DNA of 64,000 bases. Source: Paenibacillaceae bacterium. GTDB taxonomy: Bacteria > Bacillota > Bacilli > Paenibacillales > Paenibacillaceae. Where the stretch lies: the NCBI GenBank assembly GCA_004134985.1, contig REGQ01000004.1, positions 1 to 64,000 of the forward strand. The letters run 5' to 3'. Positions 17,623 to 26,242 of the stretch are shown one piece after another; the first letter of the stretch is position 1, and each line of letters begins with the position of its first letter. The translations under genes were made by a program, and so were the position numbers. Under the pieces are notes generated by a model. The model saw only the letters and a program-made list of their open reading frames with translations. It did not search any database and was not told where the DNA came from.

Positions 17623-17722
17623 ATACTTTTCTTCTGTTCTAGGCACTTGTGCAGTTTTATTCGTAGCTATTTTGAAACCGATCCTGCACAGCCCAGAAGT
17701 CCCAAAAGAGTTGTTGAAGTAG
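17603..17722 (+). CDS. agrD: AgrD-like cyclic lactone autoinducer precursor peptide
   Basis: A 39-residue peptide starting at ATG 17603 with AAAGGAGGGAG upstream, overlapping the end of agrB by 20 nt as agrD genes usually do. It has an amphipathic N-terminus (MSKTIAKYFSSVLG), a hydrophobic core and the charged tail PEVPKELLK typical of the cyclic-lactone autoinducer family. The only Cys (C16) is inside the hydrophobic leader. The tail region KPILHSPEVP has no Cys but has S30, so a Ser lactone rather than a thiolactone is the likely ring chemistry. The gene is too short for ordinary ORF calling. Confidence 0.82.
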   Translation: MSKTIAKYFSSVLGTCAVLFVAILKPILHSPEVPKELLK

Positions 17723-17751
17723 TGTAGGAGCAAGTTGCGGAAAAGATAAGG

Positions 17752-18102
17752 ATGGGGAGAGGAATGCGTGTTCTTGACAAAAATGGGTCAGCCCGTCTAA
17801 TTGGGGTTGAGGAAATATTGTATTTTTCCAACTATCACAATACAATATATATCCATACATTAGAAGGCGAATTTGTACTTCCTACCACGTTAACTGATCT
17901 TTTCGCCGCTTACAAAAATCATGGCTTTGAGCGACTTGATCGATCGAATGTCGTTAATATTGGCAATATTTCCGGATACGATCCAAATCGTAAAGTTGTT
18001 TATTTCAGTGAACCATCGCTCTATGCAACGGTGTCGGAAGCCAATGAAAAACGTATTAAGCAATACTTGAAAAGTAAAAAAGAGGGGCAGCCTGATGAAT
18101 AG
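17752..18102 (+). CDS. Stand-alone LytTR DNA-binding domain protein
   Basis: A 116-residue protein consisting only of a LytTR domain, the DNA-binding module of AgrA and LytR. Conserved features are DILYF-type IGVEEILYFSNYHNTIYIHT, the loop GFERLDRSNVVNIGNISGYD and a basic C-terminal tail. There is no receiver domain, so control by phosphorylation is not expected. It begins 29 nt after the peptide gene. ATG 17752 and ATG 17764 are both possible; the second has GGGGAGAGGA directly upstream. It is probably the output regulator of the agr-like locus. A terminator overlaps its 3' end. Confidence 0.87.
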   Translation: MGRGMRVLDKNGSARLIGVEEILYFSNYHNTIYIHTLEGEFVLPTTLTDLFAAYKNHGFERLDRSNVVNIGNISGYDPNRKVVYFSEPSLYATVSEANEKRIKQYLKSKKEGQPDE

Positions 18103-18120
18103 GGCTGTTCCTTTTTTTGA
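18083..18120 (+). terminator. Terminator of the agr-like operon
   Basis: AGGGGCAGCC (18083-18092) pairs with GGCTGTTCCT (18103-18112) using two G-U pairs, followed by a run of T. The 5' arm lies in the last codons of the LytTR gene. Confidence 0.7.
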
Positions 18121-18278
18121 TTTTTTACACATAACTGATTGTATATAAAAAGATACAACCCTTATCGTCTCATATAATCCATTTTATGTAAAGGTTTTTT
18201 TGGAATGCGAATCCCTGGAGACAACATACCTTCATCATGATATTCTAATCGTTAACTAACATCATGTCGGAGGAGCTT

Positions 18279-18455
18279 ATGTACATACCCAGGAAAAAGA
18301 ATCATCGCCCGTCAGTAATCGAATCGCTTGATACTCAGCAACTGAAGGATATTCTGGAAGATGCAGTAAGATATGAAGCGTCAACTGAGTTTATTGAGTT
18401 AATTCGAGGCACACTTCTCAACAGAGAAGATAAACATGGACATCAATCCCGATAA
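18279..18455 (+). CDS. Sda-like small protein, possible sporulation kinase inhibitor
   Basis: A 58-residue protein. The middle part (LDTQQLKDILEDAVRYEASTEFIELIRGTLLNR) resembles the helical hairpin of Bacillus Sda, which binds the dimerisation domain of sporulation histidine kinases. The shared L...L......A......FIELI....R pattern is the basis. The N-terminal 20 residues are basic and not part of Sda. ATG 18279 has a near-perfect GGAGGAG; the in-frame ATG 18264 overlaps that RBS and is rejected. It lies downstream of the agr-like operon but after a terminator, so it is a separate unit. Confidence 0.5.
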   Translation: MYIPRKKNHRPSVIESLDTQQLKDILEDAVRYEASTEFIELIRGTLLNREDKHGHQSR

Positions 18456-18516
18456 TACAAACTTTTTTAATATGAGATTATTGGTTTGGCACAATAGAAG
18501 GCTTTATAGTTAAAAG

Positions 18517-18553
18517 TGAAAAAAATCTGCAAATATATTTGCAGGTTTTTTTT
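18517..18553. terminator. Bidirectional-looking terminator between the Sda-like gene and nos
   Basis: CTGCAAATATATTTGCAG (18527-18544) is a perfect 18-bp palindrome, preceded by A-runs and followed by a run of T. It ends the Sda-like transcript. Confidence 0.75.
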
Positions 18554-18674
18554 GCGTTAAAGCGAAGGTTCATCAATATGCCACCTTCAGGCAGAAAGTG
18601 GATACGCATGGGTCCTGAAGTTTTTGCTAAAATAATGGGAGCATGTATTTTGAATGACAGGGGATTGCACACGC

Positions 18675-19781
18675 ATGACAGAACGGACAGGGTTGCTCCA
18701 AGAGGCGGAGCAGTTTATTAAGAGCTGTTATCAGGAACTGGGTAAAAGTAATGACGAGACAGCCAGCAGGCTGAAGGAAGTAAATCAGGCGATTGCTTGC
18801 AATGGCACTTATGAACATACATTGGAGGAACTGCAGCACGGCGCCAAGATGGCGTGGCGCAACAGCAATCGCTGTATCGGCAGGCTGTTCTGGGACACCC
18901 TGCACGTTATGGATGCTCGTGATGCCGATACGGAAGAGGCGATTGCGGCCAAACTGATTGAGCATATTGAATTTGCCACGAACGGTGGTAAAATCCGCCC
19001 GGTCGTTACTGTGTTTCGAGCAGCCAATGCTCCCAACCGTACGATTCGGTTAGGCAATCACCAGTTGATTCGATATGCGGGATATGAGACAGGCGGTGGA
19101 CCAGTTGGCGATCCCGCTTCCTTGGCCTTCACCCGACTGTGCAGCGCACTGGGCTGGCGAGGCGAGGGTGGCGCTTTTGATGTTCTGCCGCTCGTCATTC
19201 GCATCGGTGACAATGCGCCGGTATGGTTTGACATTCCACAGCGAAGTATATTGGAGGTGCCGATCGAGCATCCGGAAATGACGGCATTTGTCCGCTTGAA
19301 TCTCAGATGGTATGCGGTTCCGATGGTTTCGGACATGCATCTGGAAATTGGGGGGATTCAATATATGGCTGCGCCCTTTAATGGATGGTACATGGGAACG
19401 GAAATCGGCGCGCGCAATTTTGCTGATGAAGATCGCTATAACATGCTGCCTGAAGTAGCTGCCTTGATGGGCCTTGATCAGAGCAAGGCCTCTTCCCTGT
19501 GGAAGGACAAAGCGCTGGTGGAGCTGAATGTTGCCGTGCTACATTCCTTCAAGCAGCATGGCGTAACCATCGTCGATCATCATACCGCTGCACAGCAGTT
19601 CAAGCGCTTCGAGCGGAATGAAGCGAATACAGGACGGGAGGTGACTGGGGACTGGAGTTGGCTCATACCGCCAGTTTCCCCTGCAGCCACCGGAATATTT
19701 CATAAATCCTATATCAATCGGGTAGAGCGTCCTAACTTCTTCTATCGGGATAAAGGAGAGTTCGAGCAGGGACTTCATTAA
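18675..19781 (+). CDS. nos: Nitric oxide synthase oxygenase
   Basis: A 368-residue bacterial NOS oxygenase domain, which makes NO and citrulline from arginine using heme and a pterin. The heme-ligating Cys is C67 in WRNSNRCIGRLFW. Arginine and pterin pocket stretches are visible (PFNGWYMGTEIGARNF, DHHTAAQQF, GDWSWLIPP). It lacks a reductase domain, as expected for Bacillus-type enzymes. ATG 18675 aligns with the B. subtilis start; ATG 18654 is in frame. It stands alone with a terminator upstream and converges on the PBP gene. In Bacilli, NO from this enzyme protects against oxidative stress and antibiotics. Confidence 0.95.
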   Translation: MTERTGLLQEAEQFIKSCYQELGKSNDETASRLKEVNQAIACNGTYEHTLEELQHGAKMAWRNSNRCIGRLFWDTLHVMDARDADTEEAIAAKLIEHIEFATNGGKIRPVVTVFRAANAPNRTIRLGNHQLIRYAGYETGGGPVGDPASLAFTRLCSALGWRGEGGAFDVLPLVIRIGDNAPVWFDIPQRSILEVPIEHPEMTAFVRLNLRWYAVPMVSDMHLEIGGIQYMAAPFNGWYMGTEIGARNFADEDRYNMLPEVAALMGLDQSKASSLWKDKALVELNVAVLHSFKQHGVTIVDHHTAAQQFKRFERNEANTGREVTGDWSWLIPPVSPAATGIFHKSYINRVERPNFFYRDKGEFEQGLH

Positions 19782-19848
19782 CTGAATTTTGCTTGCTTAG
19801 GCCAACTCCCGCTAATTCCCCGCCAACTTTCCCGGATTGCATTCTCCG

Positions 19849-22011
19849 CTAGTTTTCCCACCAGCGTTTCAAATGCTGCCACCAGGAGCGGTTCTGCTCG
19901 CGGTGTCGTTCCGTTTCATTACTTGCGCCGCGGCTGCCGTCCTTATCCGTTTCCGTGTGGCTGCTGCCATTATTGACATCGGTATTCCCGGTGCTCTCAG
20001 CAGTATCTCCGCTGCAGGTGACAGTCGGCTCTGTGCCTGCGGCGAAAGATTCCAGCCGTTTATCAGGGCAGGCATCGGAGGCTAACAGGCCGGTTGCAGG
20101 GTTAATGTACACACTGACTACATTTTCAGGTATGGGAAAAATTTTGGGCGGCACGGTTTCCAGCGCCTTCTCTGTAAAGGCCGCGAAAATCGGCGCGGCG
20201 CGGTGCGCTTCGGCAGAGACGATGGTGCGTCCTTTGTCGTAGCCGACCCAGACGGCTGTGGACAGCTCAGGAGTATAGCCGACGAGCCAGGCATCGGATG
20301 ATGTGGTGCCAGTCTTCCCGGCGACGGGACGCTTGATCAGTGCGGACACACGATGTCCGGTTCCGCCTGCCTCGAAGACGCTCTCAAGCAGGTTGGTCAG
20401 CACGTAAGCATTGGCTGCGTCAACCGCCTGGACCGTTGCTGGTTTGGCTTCATAGAGCACTTGTCCGCGGTTGGTCTCAATCCGGAGAATAGCGGTTGGC
20501 TCTACCCGTTTGCCTTCGTTGGCGAGCGCGCCGAATGCGGATGCCATTTCATACGGACTGACCGGAAAGCTTCCAAGGGCCAGTGATGGCACAGGCTTCA
20601 TCTCACTGTCAATGCCGAGCCGGTGAGCCAGCTCAATGACTTTCTCCGGTCCGACGGCCATCGCCGTGCTAACTGCGTAAATATTGTCCGAACTGGCAAT
20701 AGCCCGTCGCATATCAATTTCATCATTGGCATACTTATCATTATAGTTTCGCGGCTGATACGTATGACGTCCTTCATCATAAGTGAAGACAGTCGGTTCG
20801 CTCCGAAAGCGGGATACGGGTGTCAGCACGCCCTCTTGCAGCGCGGTCAAATACAACAGCGGCTTAAACGAAGATCCCGGCTGGCGCGTTTTTGCAAATA
20901 CGCGATTGTACTGATTTTGTTTGTAATCGCGTCCGCCTACCATTGCTTTAATGTAGCCAGTGCGCGGATCGATCGCAACGAGTGCCGCCTGCAGGTCAGA
21001 ATCCGTGGGCAGGCCATCAGCAACCGCTTGTTCTGCGGCTCGCTGGGCGTCCGTGTCCAGGGTGGTATAGATGCGAATGCCGCCCTCGTTGATCAGCGAT
21101 TCCTCAATGCCCAGCACATCGACGGCAACCGAATGGATGTAATCCCGAAAATAAGGAGCAAACTCGCGTTCTACGCTGCCGAGCGGCTGGAAGGCCAGCA
21201 ATTCATCATAGGCCTGGTCAGCCTGTGCCTGGGTAATATTATCAAGATCTACCATCCGCTGCAGAATAAGTTTCTGGCGGTCTTTGGCATGCTTCATATT
21301 GTTGTAAGGTGAATAATATTTGGGCCCTTTAGGCACGCCGGCGAGCATGGCGCTTTCTGCAAGCGTCAGCTCAGAAGCCGGTTTGTTAAAATATAAACGG
21401 GCGGCCATTTCAATGCCATAGGCGCCATGCCCGTAATAAATTTGGTTTAAATACATTTCCAATATTTCATTCTTGGCATAGTTCATTTCAAGCTGGACAG
21501 TAAACACGGCCTCTTTCAGCTTGCGTTTCCATGTCCGCTCATGTGACAAGTAGAGATTGCGGGCAAGCTGCTGTGTGAGTGTGCTGGCACCCTGCTTTTT
21601 GGACAGGTTTTCCAAATTCACTGCTGCGGCGCGTACCATGCCCAGCAGATCAAAACCCGAATGCTCATAAAATCGGTGATCCTCGATAGCGAGGGTGGCT
21701 TTCACCAATTGTCCGGAAATTTCCGACAGCGAGACAGAGTGCCGATTTTGACCGCTATGAAAAGAGTCGATCACCCGTCCATGCAAGTCGTACATTTGAG
21801 AGGTTTGGCTGATGACTGAGACAGGCAGTGACTGATTTCGCAAGTAAAGCAGCAGCCCGGCCGCCACAATCAACATGAGCGCGCAGGCAATGCCTGCCCA
21901 CTTGACCATAGCGGCAAAACGAAACAATAACGGCAGCAGTCTCTCGCTGCGCGCCTCCCGCTTGCGGCGGCTCTCCGACGGAAGGCGATTGAAAAACCTG
22001 GACTTGCTCAT
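19849..22011 (-). CDS. Class A penicillin-binding protein (PBP1A family)
   Basis: A 720-residue bifunctional peptidoglycan synthase. A short cytoplasmic basic segment precedes one membrane anchor (about residues 36-57). The GT51 glycosyltransferase domain has EDHRFYEHSG (catalytic E110) and GASTLTQQLARNLYL. The transpeptidase has the active-site Ser in PGSSFKPLLY, the SDN motif in IASSDNIYAV, and KTGTTSSDAW. The C-terminus is a disordered, Thr/Ser- and Asp-rich tail (DTAESTGNTDVNNGSS) ending in WWQHLKRWW. It resembles Bacillus PbpF/PbpG, which act in spore wall synthesis, but the exact paralogue is not certain. Confidence 0.9.
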   Translation of the reverse strand: MSKSRFFNRLPSESRRKREARSERLLPLLFRFAAMVKWAGIACALMLIVAAGLLLYLRNQSLPVSVISQTSQMYDLHGRVIDSFHSGQNRHSVSLSEISGQLVKATLAIEDHRFYEHSGFDLLGMVRAAAVNLENLSKKQGASTLTQQLARNLYLSHERTWKRKLKEAVFTVQLEMNYAKNEILEMYLNQIYYGHGAYGIEMAARLYFNKPASELTLAESAMLAGVPKGPKYYSPYNNMKHAKDRQKLILQRMVDLDNITQAQADQAYDELLAFQPLGSVEREFAPYFRDYIHSVAVDVLGIEESLINEGGIRIYTTLDTDAQRAAEQAVADGLPTDSDLQAALVAIDPRTGYIKAMVGGRDYKQNQYNRVFAKTRQPGSSFKPLLYLTALQEGVLTPVSRFRSEPTVFTYDEGRHTYQPRNYNDKYANDEIDMRRAIASSDNIYAVSTAMAVGPEKVIELAHRLGIDSEMKPVPSLALGSFPVSPYEMASAFGALANEGKRVEPTAILRIETNRGQVLYEAKPATVQAVDAANAYVLTNLLESVFEAGGTGHRVSALIKRPVAGKTGTTSSDAWLVGYTPELSTAVWVGYDKGRTIVSAEAHRAAPIFAAFTEKALETVPPKIFPIPENVVSVYINPATGLLASDACPDKRLESFAAGTEPTVTCSGDTAESTGNTDVNNGSSHTETDKDGSRGASNETERHREQNRSWWQHLKRWWEN

Positions 22012-22202
22012 GCGTATGTTGCCCCCTTCTGTGTGGAAAACATCTCCTTTTTCTAGTATGGAATATTTTGAAATAACCTATTCACAGTCAAGGCGAGCTC
22101 AGTCTGCTCGCGGAAATGACGTTCGGGCTACGCGATTTCAACCAGCGTGCTATAATAAAGAGGACGATGTTTAATAATCTGATGGTGGAGGCGTAATGCA
22201 GC

Positions 22203-23924
22203 ATGCTGAAATTATTCTCTTTTCTCAGACCGTATCGCTTAGCAGCAGCAGCGGCTTTGCTGCTGATGTTGACCGAGCTTGTGGTGGAGCTTTGGCATCC
22301 ACTGCTTATGGCGAAAATCATTAATGAAGGGATTATCGCCAACAATATGGACAATGTGCTTCTATGGGGAGGGGTTATGGTCGGCCTTTCCTTGTTTGGG
22401 TTTGCGGGCGGTATCATTAATTCCTATCTTGCAGCACATGTCAGTCAAGGCTTCGGTTATCAAGTTCGCAAGCAATTATTTGAGAGGGTTCAGTCTTTTT
22501 CCTTCAACAGTTTCAATCGCTTTTCGACACCTACGCTAATTACTCGGATTACAAGCGATGTTACACAACTGCAAAATCTGGTGTTCATGGGCTTAAGAAT
22601 TTTGCTGCGGGCACCGCTAATTATGATTGGCGGACTAACGATGGCGCTGCTGGTAGATTTCAAGCTGGCGCTGGTACTAATTGTCGTTACGCCGATTGTG
22701 TTCGGTATTCTGATTTGGGTTATGAACCGGAGTTTTCGCATGTTCCGTGCGGTACAGGAGAAGCTGGATATCGCCAATGGCGTCCTGCGTGAAAATCTTG
22801 TAGGAATGCGATTGATTCGTGCTTTTGTTCGTCGGGATCATGAAAATGATCGTTTCGCAACCGCTAACAAATCACTCACCGAGCAGACGGTTTCCGTCCT
22901 GCGCCTGGTGGAATTGTCACTTCCGATACTGCTCTTGGTCATGAATTTGAGTATTTTATTTATTTTATGGTATGGAAACATGGGACAGGGTACCGGTTCC
23001 AATGTCGGCAATGCAGTGGCGGTTGTAAACTATGCACTGCGGATTACTGGCGCATTCTCTGTCATTTCATTCATTGTAACCGGGATCTCGCGTGCGAAGG
23101 CTTCGGGCAATCGGGTAGTAGAAGTGATGAATACAGAGACCGATATCGTTGATTCGACTGATGTGAATCAAAGCCTGCGCATCAACAGAGGGAAGCTGTC
23201 GTTCAACAATGTTTCATTCTCTTATCCGGGCATGGCGCAGCCAGCTCTGCAATCGGTTTCTTTTACGATTAAACCTGGTCAAACGGTTGCTGTTCTCGGT
23301 GCGACGGGTTCAGGGAAATCAACGCTATTCCAGCTCATTCCCCGGCTGTATGATGTGGATGAAGGGGACATACTGATTGATGACACCGACATCCGGCAGT
23401 TCGCCCTGAACTCATTGCGCCGTGACATCGGTTATGTTCCGCAGGAATCACTGCTGTTCACAGGCACTGTGCGGGACAATATACAATGGGGTCAGCCAGA
23501 AGCGACGCAAGAGGAAGTGATCGATGCAGCCAGGGCAGCACAAATTCATGATACCATCATGAAGCTCCCTCAAGGCTACGACACCGTATTGGGACAGAAG
23601 GGTGTTAATTTGTCTGGGGGACAGAAACAGCGGTTGTCTATTGCCAGAGCGCTAATTCGCCGGCCAGGACTGCTGCTGCTCGATGACAGCACAAGTGCGC
23701 TCGATGCCGGGACAGAAGCGCGTCTACTGGATGCACTGCGGGGTTATTCCTGCACGACGATTATTATTGCTCAGAAAATTGATACCGCCCGGGCTGCCGA
23801 CACTATTCTGTTGTTGGAGGATGGTCGTCTGCTTGCGCAGGGTCATCACGATGAGCTGCTGCGGAACTCGCCGCTTTACAGGCGGATCATCTCGTCCCAA
23901 GACAGAGAGGGGGATGCGGTATGA
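22203..23924 (+). CDS. ABC exporter half-transporter, degenerate-site subunit
   Basis: A 573-residue type IV ABC exporter subunit: six membrane segments (residues 1-310) then a nucleotide-binding domain. Walker A is GATGSGKS and the signature LSGGQKQR. The Walker B glutamate is replaced by Asp (LLLLDDSTSALD) and the switch His by Gln (IIIAQKID). That is the pattern of the subunit that contributes the non-hydrolysing site in heterodimers such as BmrC/BmrD or TM287/288. It overlaps the partner gene by ATGA. The pair probably exports drugs or lipids; no regulator is adjacent. A TATAAT at 22151 may be its -10. Confidence 0.88.
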   Translation: MLKLFSFLRPYRLAAAAALLLMLTELVVELWHPLLMAKIINEGIIANNMDNVLLWGGVMVGLSLFGFAGGIINSYLAAHVSQGFGYQVRKQLFERVQSFSFNSFNRFSTPTLITRITSDVTQLQNLVFMGLRILLRAPLIMIGGLTMALLVDFKLALVLIVVTPIVFGILIWVMNRSFRMFRAVQEKLDIANGVLRENLVGMRLIRAFVRRDHENDRFATANKSLTEQTVSVLRLVELSLPILLLVMNLSILFILWYGNMGQGTGSNVGNAVAVVNYALRITGAFSVISFIVTGISRAKASGNRVVEVMNTETDIVDSTDVNQSLRINRGKLSFNNVSFSYPGMAQPALQSVSFTIKPGQTVAVLGATGSGKSTLFQLIPRLYDVDEGDILIDDTDIRQFALNSLRRDIGYVPQESLLFTGTVRDNIQWGQPEATQEEVIDAARAAQIHDTIMKLPQGYDTVLGQKGVNLSGGQKQRLSIARALIRRPGLLLLDDSTSALDAGTEARLLDALRGYSCTTIIIAQKIDTARAADTILLLEDGRLLAQGHHDELLRNSPLYRRIISSQDREGDAV

Positions 23925-25684
23925 CAGCAAAACCAAAGGTAAACCAGGCCAAAAATTGGTTTGGAACCCTTAAACGGTTATGGGCATATCTTGCGGCTTA
24001 TCAACGTTTACTTATCCTGATTCTCGTTATGGTGGTAGTCAGTTCAGCTATGGGACTGCTCGGGCCTTATTTAATCGGAGCGGCTATCGACCGTTTGCTT
24101 GATCGCGATTTCAGCAGGCTCCCGATGCTGCTCAGCTTGCTCGCCGGCAGCTACCTGCTCCATACAGTGGCTATGTGGCTGCAAAACTATTGGATGATCG
24201 GTGTGGCACAAGAGACTGTCTATACGATGCGGACGGAGTTGTTCCGCAAGCTGCATAAGCTTCCGCTCTCCTATTTCTCCAAAAGACAGCATGGAGAAAT
24301 GATGAGCCGGCTTACCAACGATATCGATAATGTCAGTCAGACGCTCAACAGCTCCTTTATTCAGTTATTTTCCAGCGTATTGACTTTTGTCGGGATGATC
24401 AGCATCATGATCCTGCTCAGTCCGTGGCTGACTTTAATTGCATTGACTGTTATTCCGCTCATGTATTATGGGATGAAGTGGATTACAAAACGGACCGGAA
24501 AATATTTCAAAGAGCAGCAGCGCAATCTTGGTGATTTAAACGGCTTCGTGGAGGAAACACTGTCTGGCCAACAGGTGGTCAAAACGTTCTCCCAAGAAAA
24601 TAGAGTCATCAATGAATTCAATATTAGAAATGAACGATTGAAATTATCAGGCTATTGGGCCCAGACGTATTCAGGCTTTATTCCAAAGCTGATGAATATG
24701 CTCAACAATTTAAGCTTTGCGCTCATCGCTGGTGCCGGAGGACTGCTGGCCTTGAATAATCTAATTTCCGTCGGGGTAATCGTGACGTTCTCGGAGTATT
24801 CAAGACAGTTTACAAGACCGCTAAACGACCTTGCCAATCAGTTCAACACCTTTCTGTCTGCAGTTGCGGGAGCGGAGCGGGTATTTGAAGTGCTGGATGA
24901 GCAGGAAGAGGAGCAGGACGAGCAAAGTGCGGTTGAACTTGATCAAGTGACCGGGGAAATTATCTTTTCCAACGTTTCCTTCGGTTATGATGTAAAGCAC
25001 TCGACGCTACAGGCTATAGATTTTCGTGTCGCTCCCGGTGAGACAGTGGCGCTGGTCGGTCCTACAGGCGCCGGTAAAACGACCGTTGTCGGGCTGCTAT
25101 CGCGCTTTTACGATGCGGATCAGGGCGCGATTTATATCGATGGTCAGGACATTCGGGACGTTAAGCGGCAAAGCTTGCGCAGCCACATGGGTTTTGTGCT
25201 GCAGGACTCATTCCTGTTTCAAGGGACGATCCGCGACAACATCCGCTATGGCAAGCTTGATGCATCGGATGCCGAGGTTGAGAAGGCCGCGCAGTTGGCC
25301 AATGCCGAAACTTTCATATGTAAAATGCCCAATGGCTACGATACACTGCTTGACCAGGATGGCAGCGGGATCAGTCAGGGGCAGAAGCAGCTGCTTTCGA
25401 TCGCGCGGGCATTGCTTGCTAACCCTTCCATACTTATTTTGGATGAAGCGACGAGCAGTATCGACACCATTACCGAGCTGAAAATTCAGGAAGCGTTATA
25501 CAGGTTGATGGACGGCAGAACGAGCATCGTTATTGCCCACCGTCTGAATACGATCAGGCAAGCCGATCACATCCTGGTGCTGGAGCAGGGTAAGCTGATT
25601 GAGCAAGGCTCCCATGAAAAGCTGCTGAAGCAGCGTGGGTTCTATTATGGGCTGCATCATGCTGGCGAGCTGGCGCATTCCTGA
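23921..25684 (+). CDS. ABC exporter half-transporter, catalytic-site subunit
   Basis: The 587-residue partner of the preceding subunit. Six membrane segments are followed by an ATPase domain with Walker A GPTGAGKT, Walker B LILDEATSSID with the catalytic Glu, and the switch His in IVIAHRL. Its signature is ISQGQKQ rather than LSGGQ, the usual complement in heterodimeric exporters, so each subunit completes one full ATP site. It begins inside the stop of the first subunit (ATGA), so the two are made in equal amounts. No obvious terminator follows; a tandem-repeat region begins 55 bp later. Confidence 0.9.
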   Translation: MTAKPKVNQAKNWFGTLKRLWAYLAAYQRLLILILVMVVVSSAMGLLGPYLIGAAIDRLLDRDFSRLPMLLSLLAGSYLLHTVAMWLQNYWMIGVAQETVYTMRTELFRKLHKLPLSYFSKRQHGEMMSRLTNDIDNVSQTLNSSFIQLFSSVLTFVGMISIMILLSPWLTLIALTVIPLMYYGMKWITKRTGKYFKEQQRNLGDLNGFVEETLSGQQVVKTFSQENRVINEFNIRNERLKLSGYWAQTYSGFIPKLMNMLNNLSFALIAGAGGLLALNNLISVGVIVTFSEYSRQFTRPLNDLANQFNTFLSAVAGAERVFEVLDEQEEEQDEQSAVELDQVTGEIIFSNVSFGYDVKHSTLQAIDFRVAPGETVALVGPTGAGKTTVVGLLSRFYDADQGAIYIDGQDIRDVKRQSLRSHMGFVLQDSFLFQGTIRDNIRYGKLDASDAEVEKAAQLANAETFICKMPNGYDTLLDQDGSGISQGQKQLLSIARALLANPSILILDEATSSIDTITELKIQEALYRLMDGRTSIVIAHRLNTIRQADHILVLEQGKLIEQGSHEKLLKQRGFYYGLHHAGELAHS

Positions 25685-25738
25685 TCGATGCAATATCCCA
25701 AGGTGTGGGGGGGGCCATCTGCCAGGTGACAGGTCCAT

Positions 25739-25892
25739 GTGACAGACGATAGAGGTAGATGACAGGTGCCAGATAAAAAATGACAGACGAAAGACACAGA
25801 TGACAGGTGTCAGGTGACAAATGACAGACGATAGACGAAAGACACAGATGACAGGTGCCAAGTGACAAATGACAGACGATAGACGACGATGG
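25739..25892. repeat. Noncoding tandem repeat, 41-48 bp units
   Basis: Units built from TGACAGACGATAGA, (CGAAAGACA), CAGATGACAGGTG and CCAGGTGACAAA recur about four times. The best two start near 25780 (41 bp) and 25821 (48 bp, with an extra TAGACGA). Translation gives stop-broken or meaningless frames, so it is a minisatellite rather than a gene. Confidence 0.8.
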
Positions 25893-26031
25893 TTGACTGC
25901 CAACACGTATCGCCACACCGCGCACTGGGAGTAGAGCCAGCTGCCAGATGACATGTGTTCTTAAACTTGGTCTACGTACTATAGTGCTATATATAATCTT
26001 TCCTGTCTCGAGGTAGATGACTGTTTTTTAT

Positions 26032-26144
26032 GTATACCCTATCTCAGCTAAAGCACTTTGGAAGATCAACGCGAATAATTGCAGGCGTAGCGCACAGTTG
26101 AACAGGTTAACCTGACGTATTGTGTAATCTGAGCTAAGGTATAC
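26032..26144 (+). mobile_element. Short inverted-repeat element (MITE-like), copy 1
   Basis: A 113-bp segment bounded by GTATACCCTATCTCAG (26032-26047) and the imperfect inverse CTGAGCTAAGGTATAC (26129-26144). It matches the element at 52134-52245 in reverse orientation, including the internal GCAGGCG(T/C)AGCGC placed exactly 49 bp from the outer end in both. TA flanks TACCC at both ends, consistent with TA target duplication as in IS630/Tc1-type elements. It has no coding capacity. Confidence 0.72.
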
Positions 26145-26242
26145 AAGGAAATAGATGTGATAGGTCCTGACAGGTGAGCGACAATTCCACTCCATAACGT
26201 TCCCTGTGATACGAATATCCTCCACTATTTGTAAGTTTCTCA

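Noticed and set aside
25739-25892. Possible CRISPR array from regularly recurring ATGACAGACGATAGA
   Set aside because: Units are contiguous and all parts of the unit repeat, so there are no unique spacers; no cas genes are nearby.
25496-25954. Minus-strand frame with repeated SVICHL segments
   Set aside because: The repeated peptide is just the minisatellite at 25739-25892 in translation; there is no RBS and it overlaps the ABC gene.
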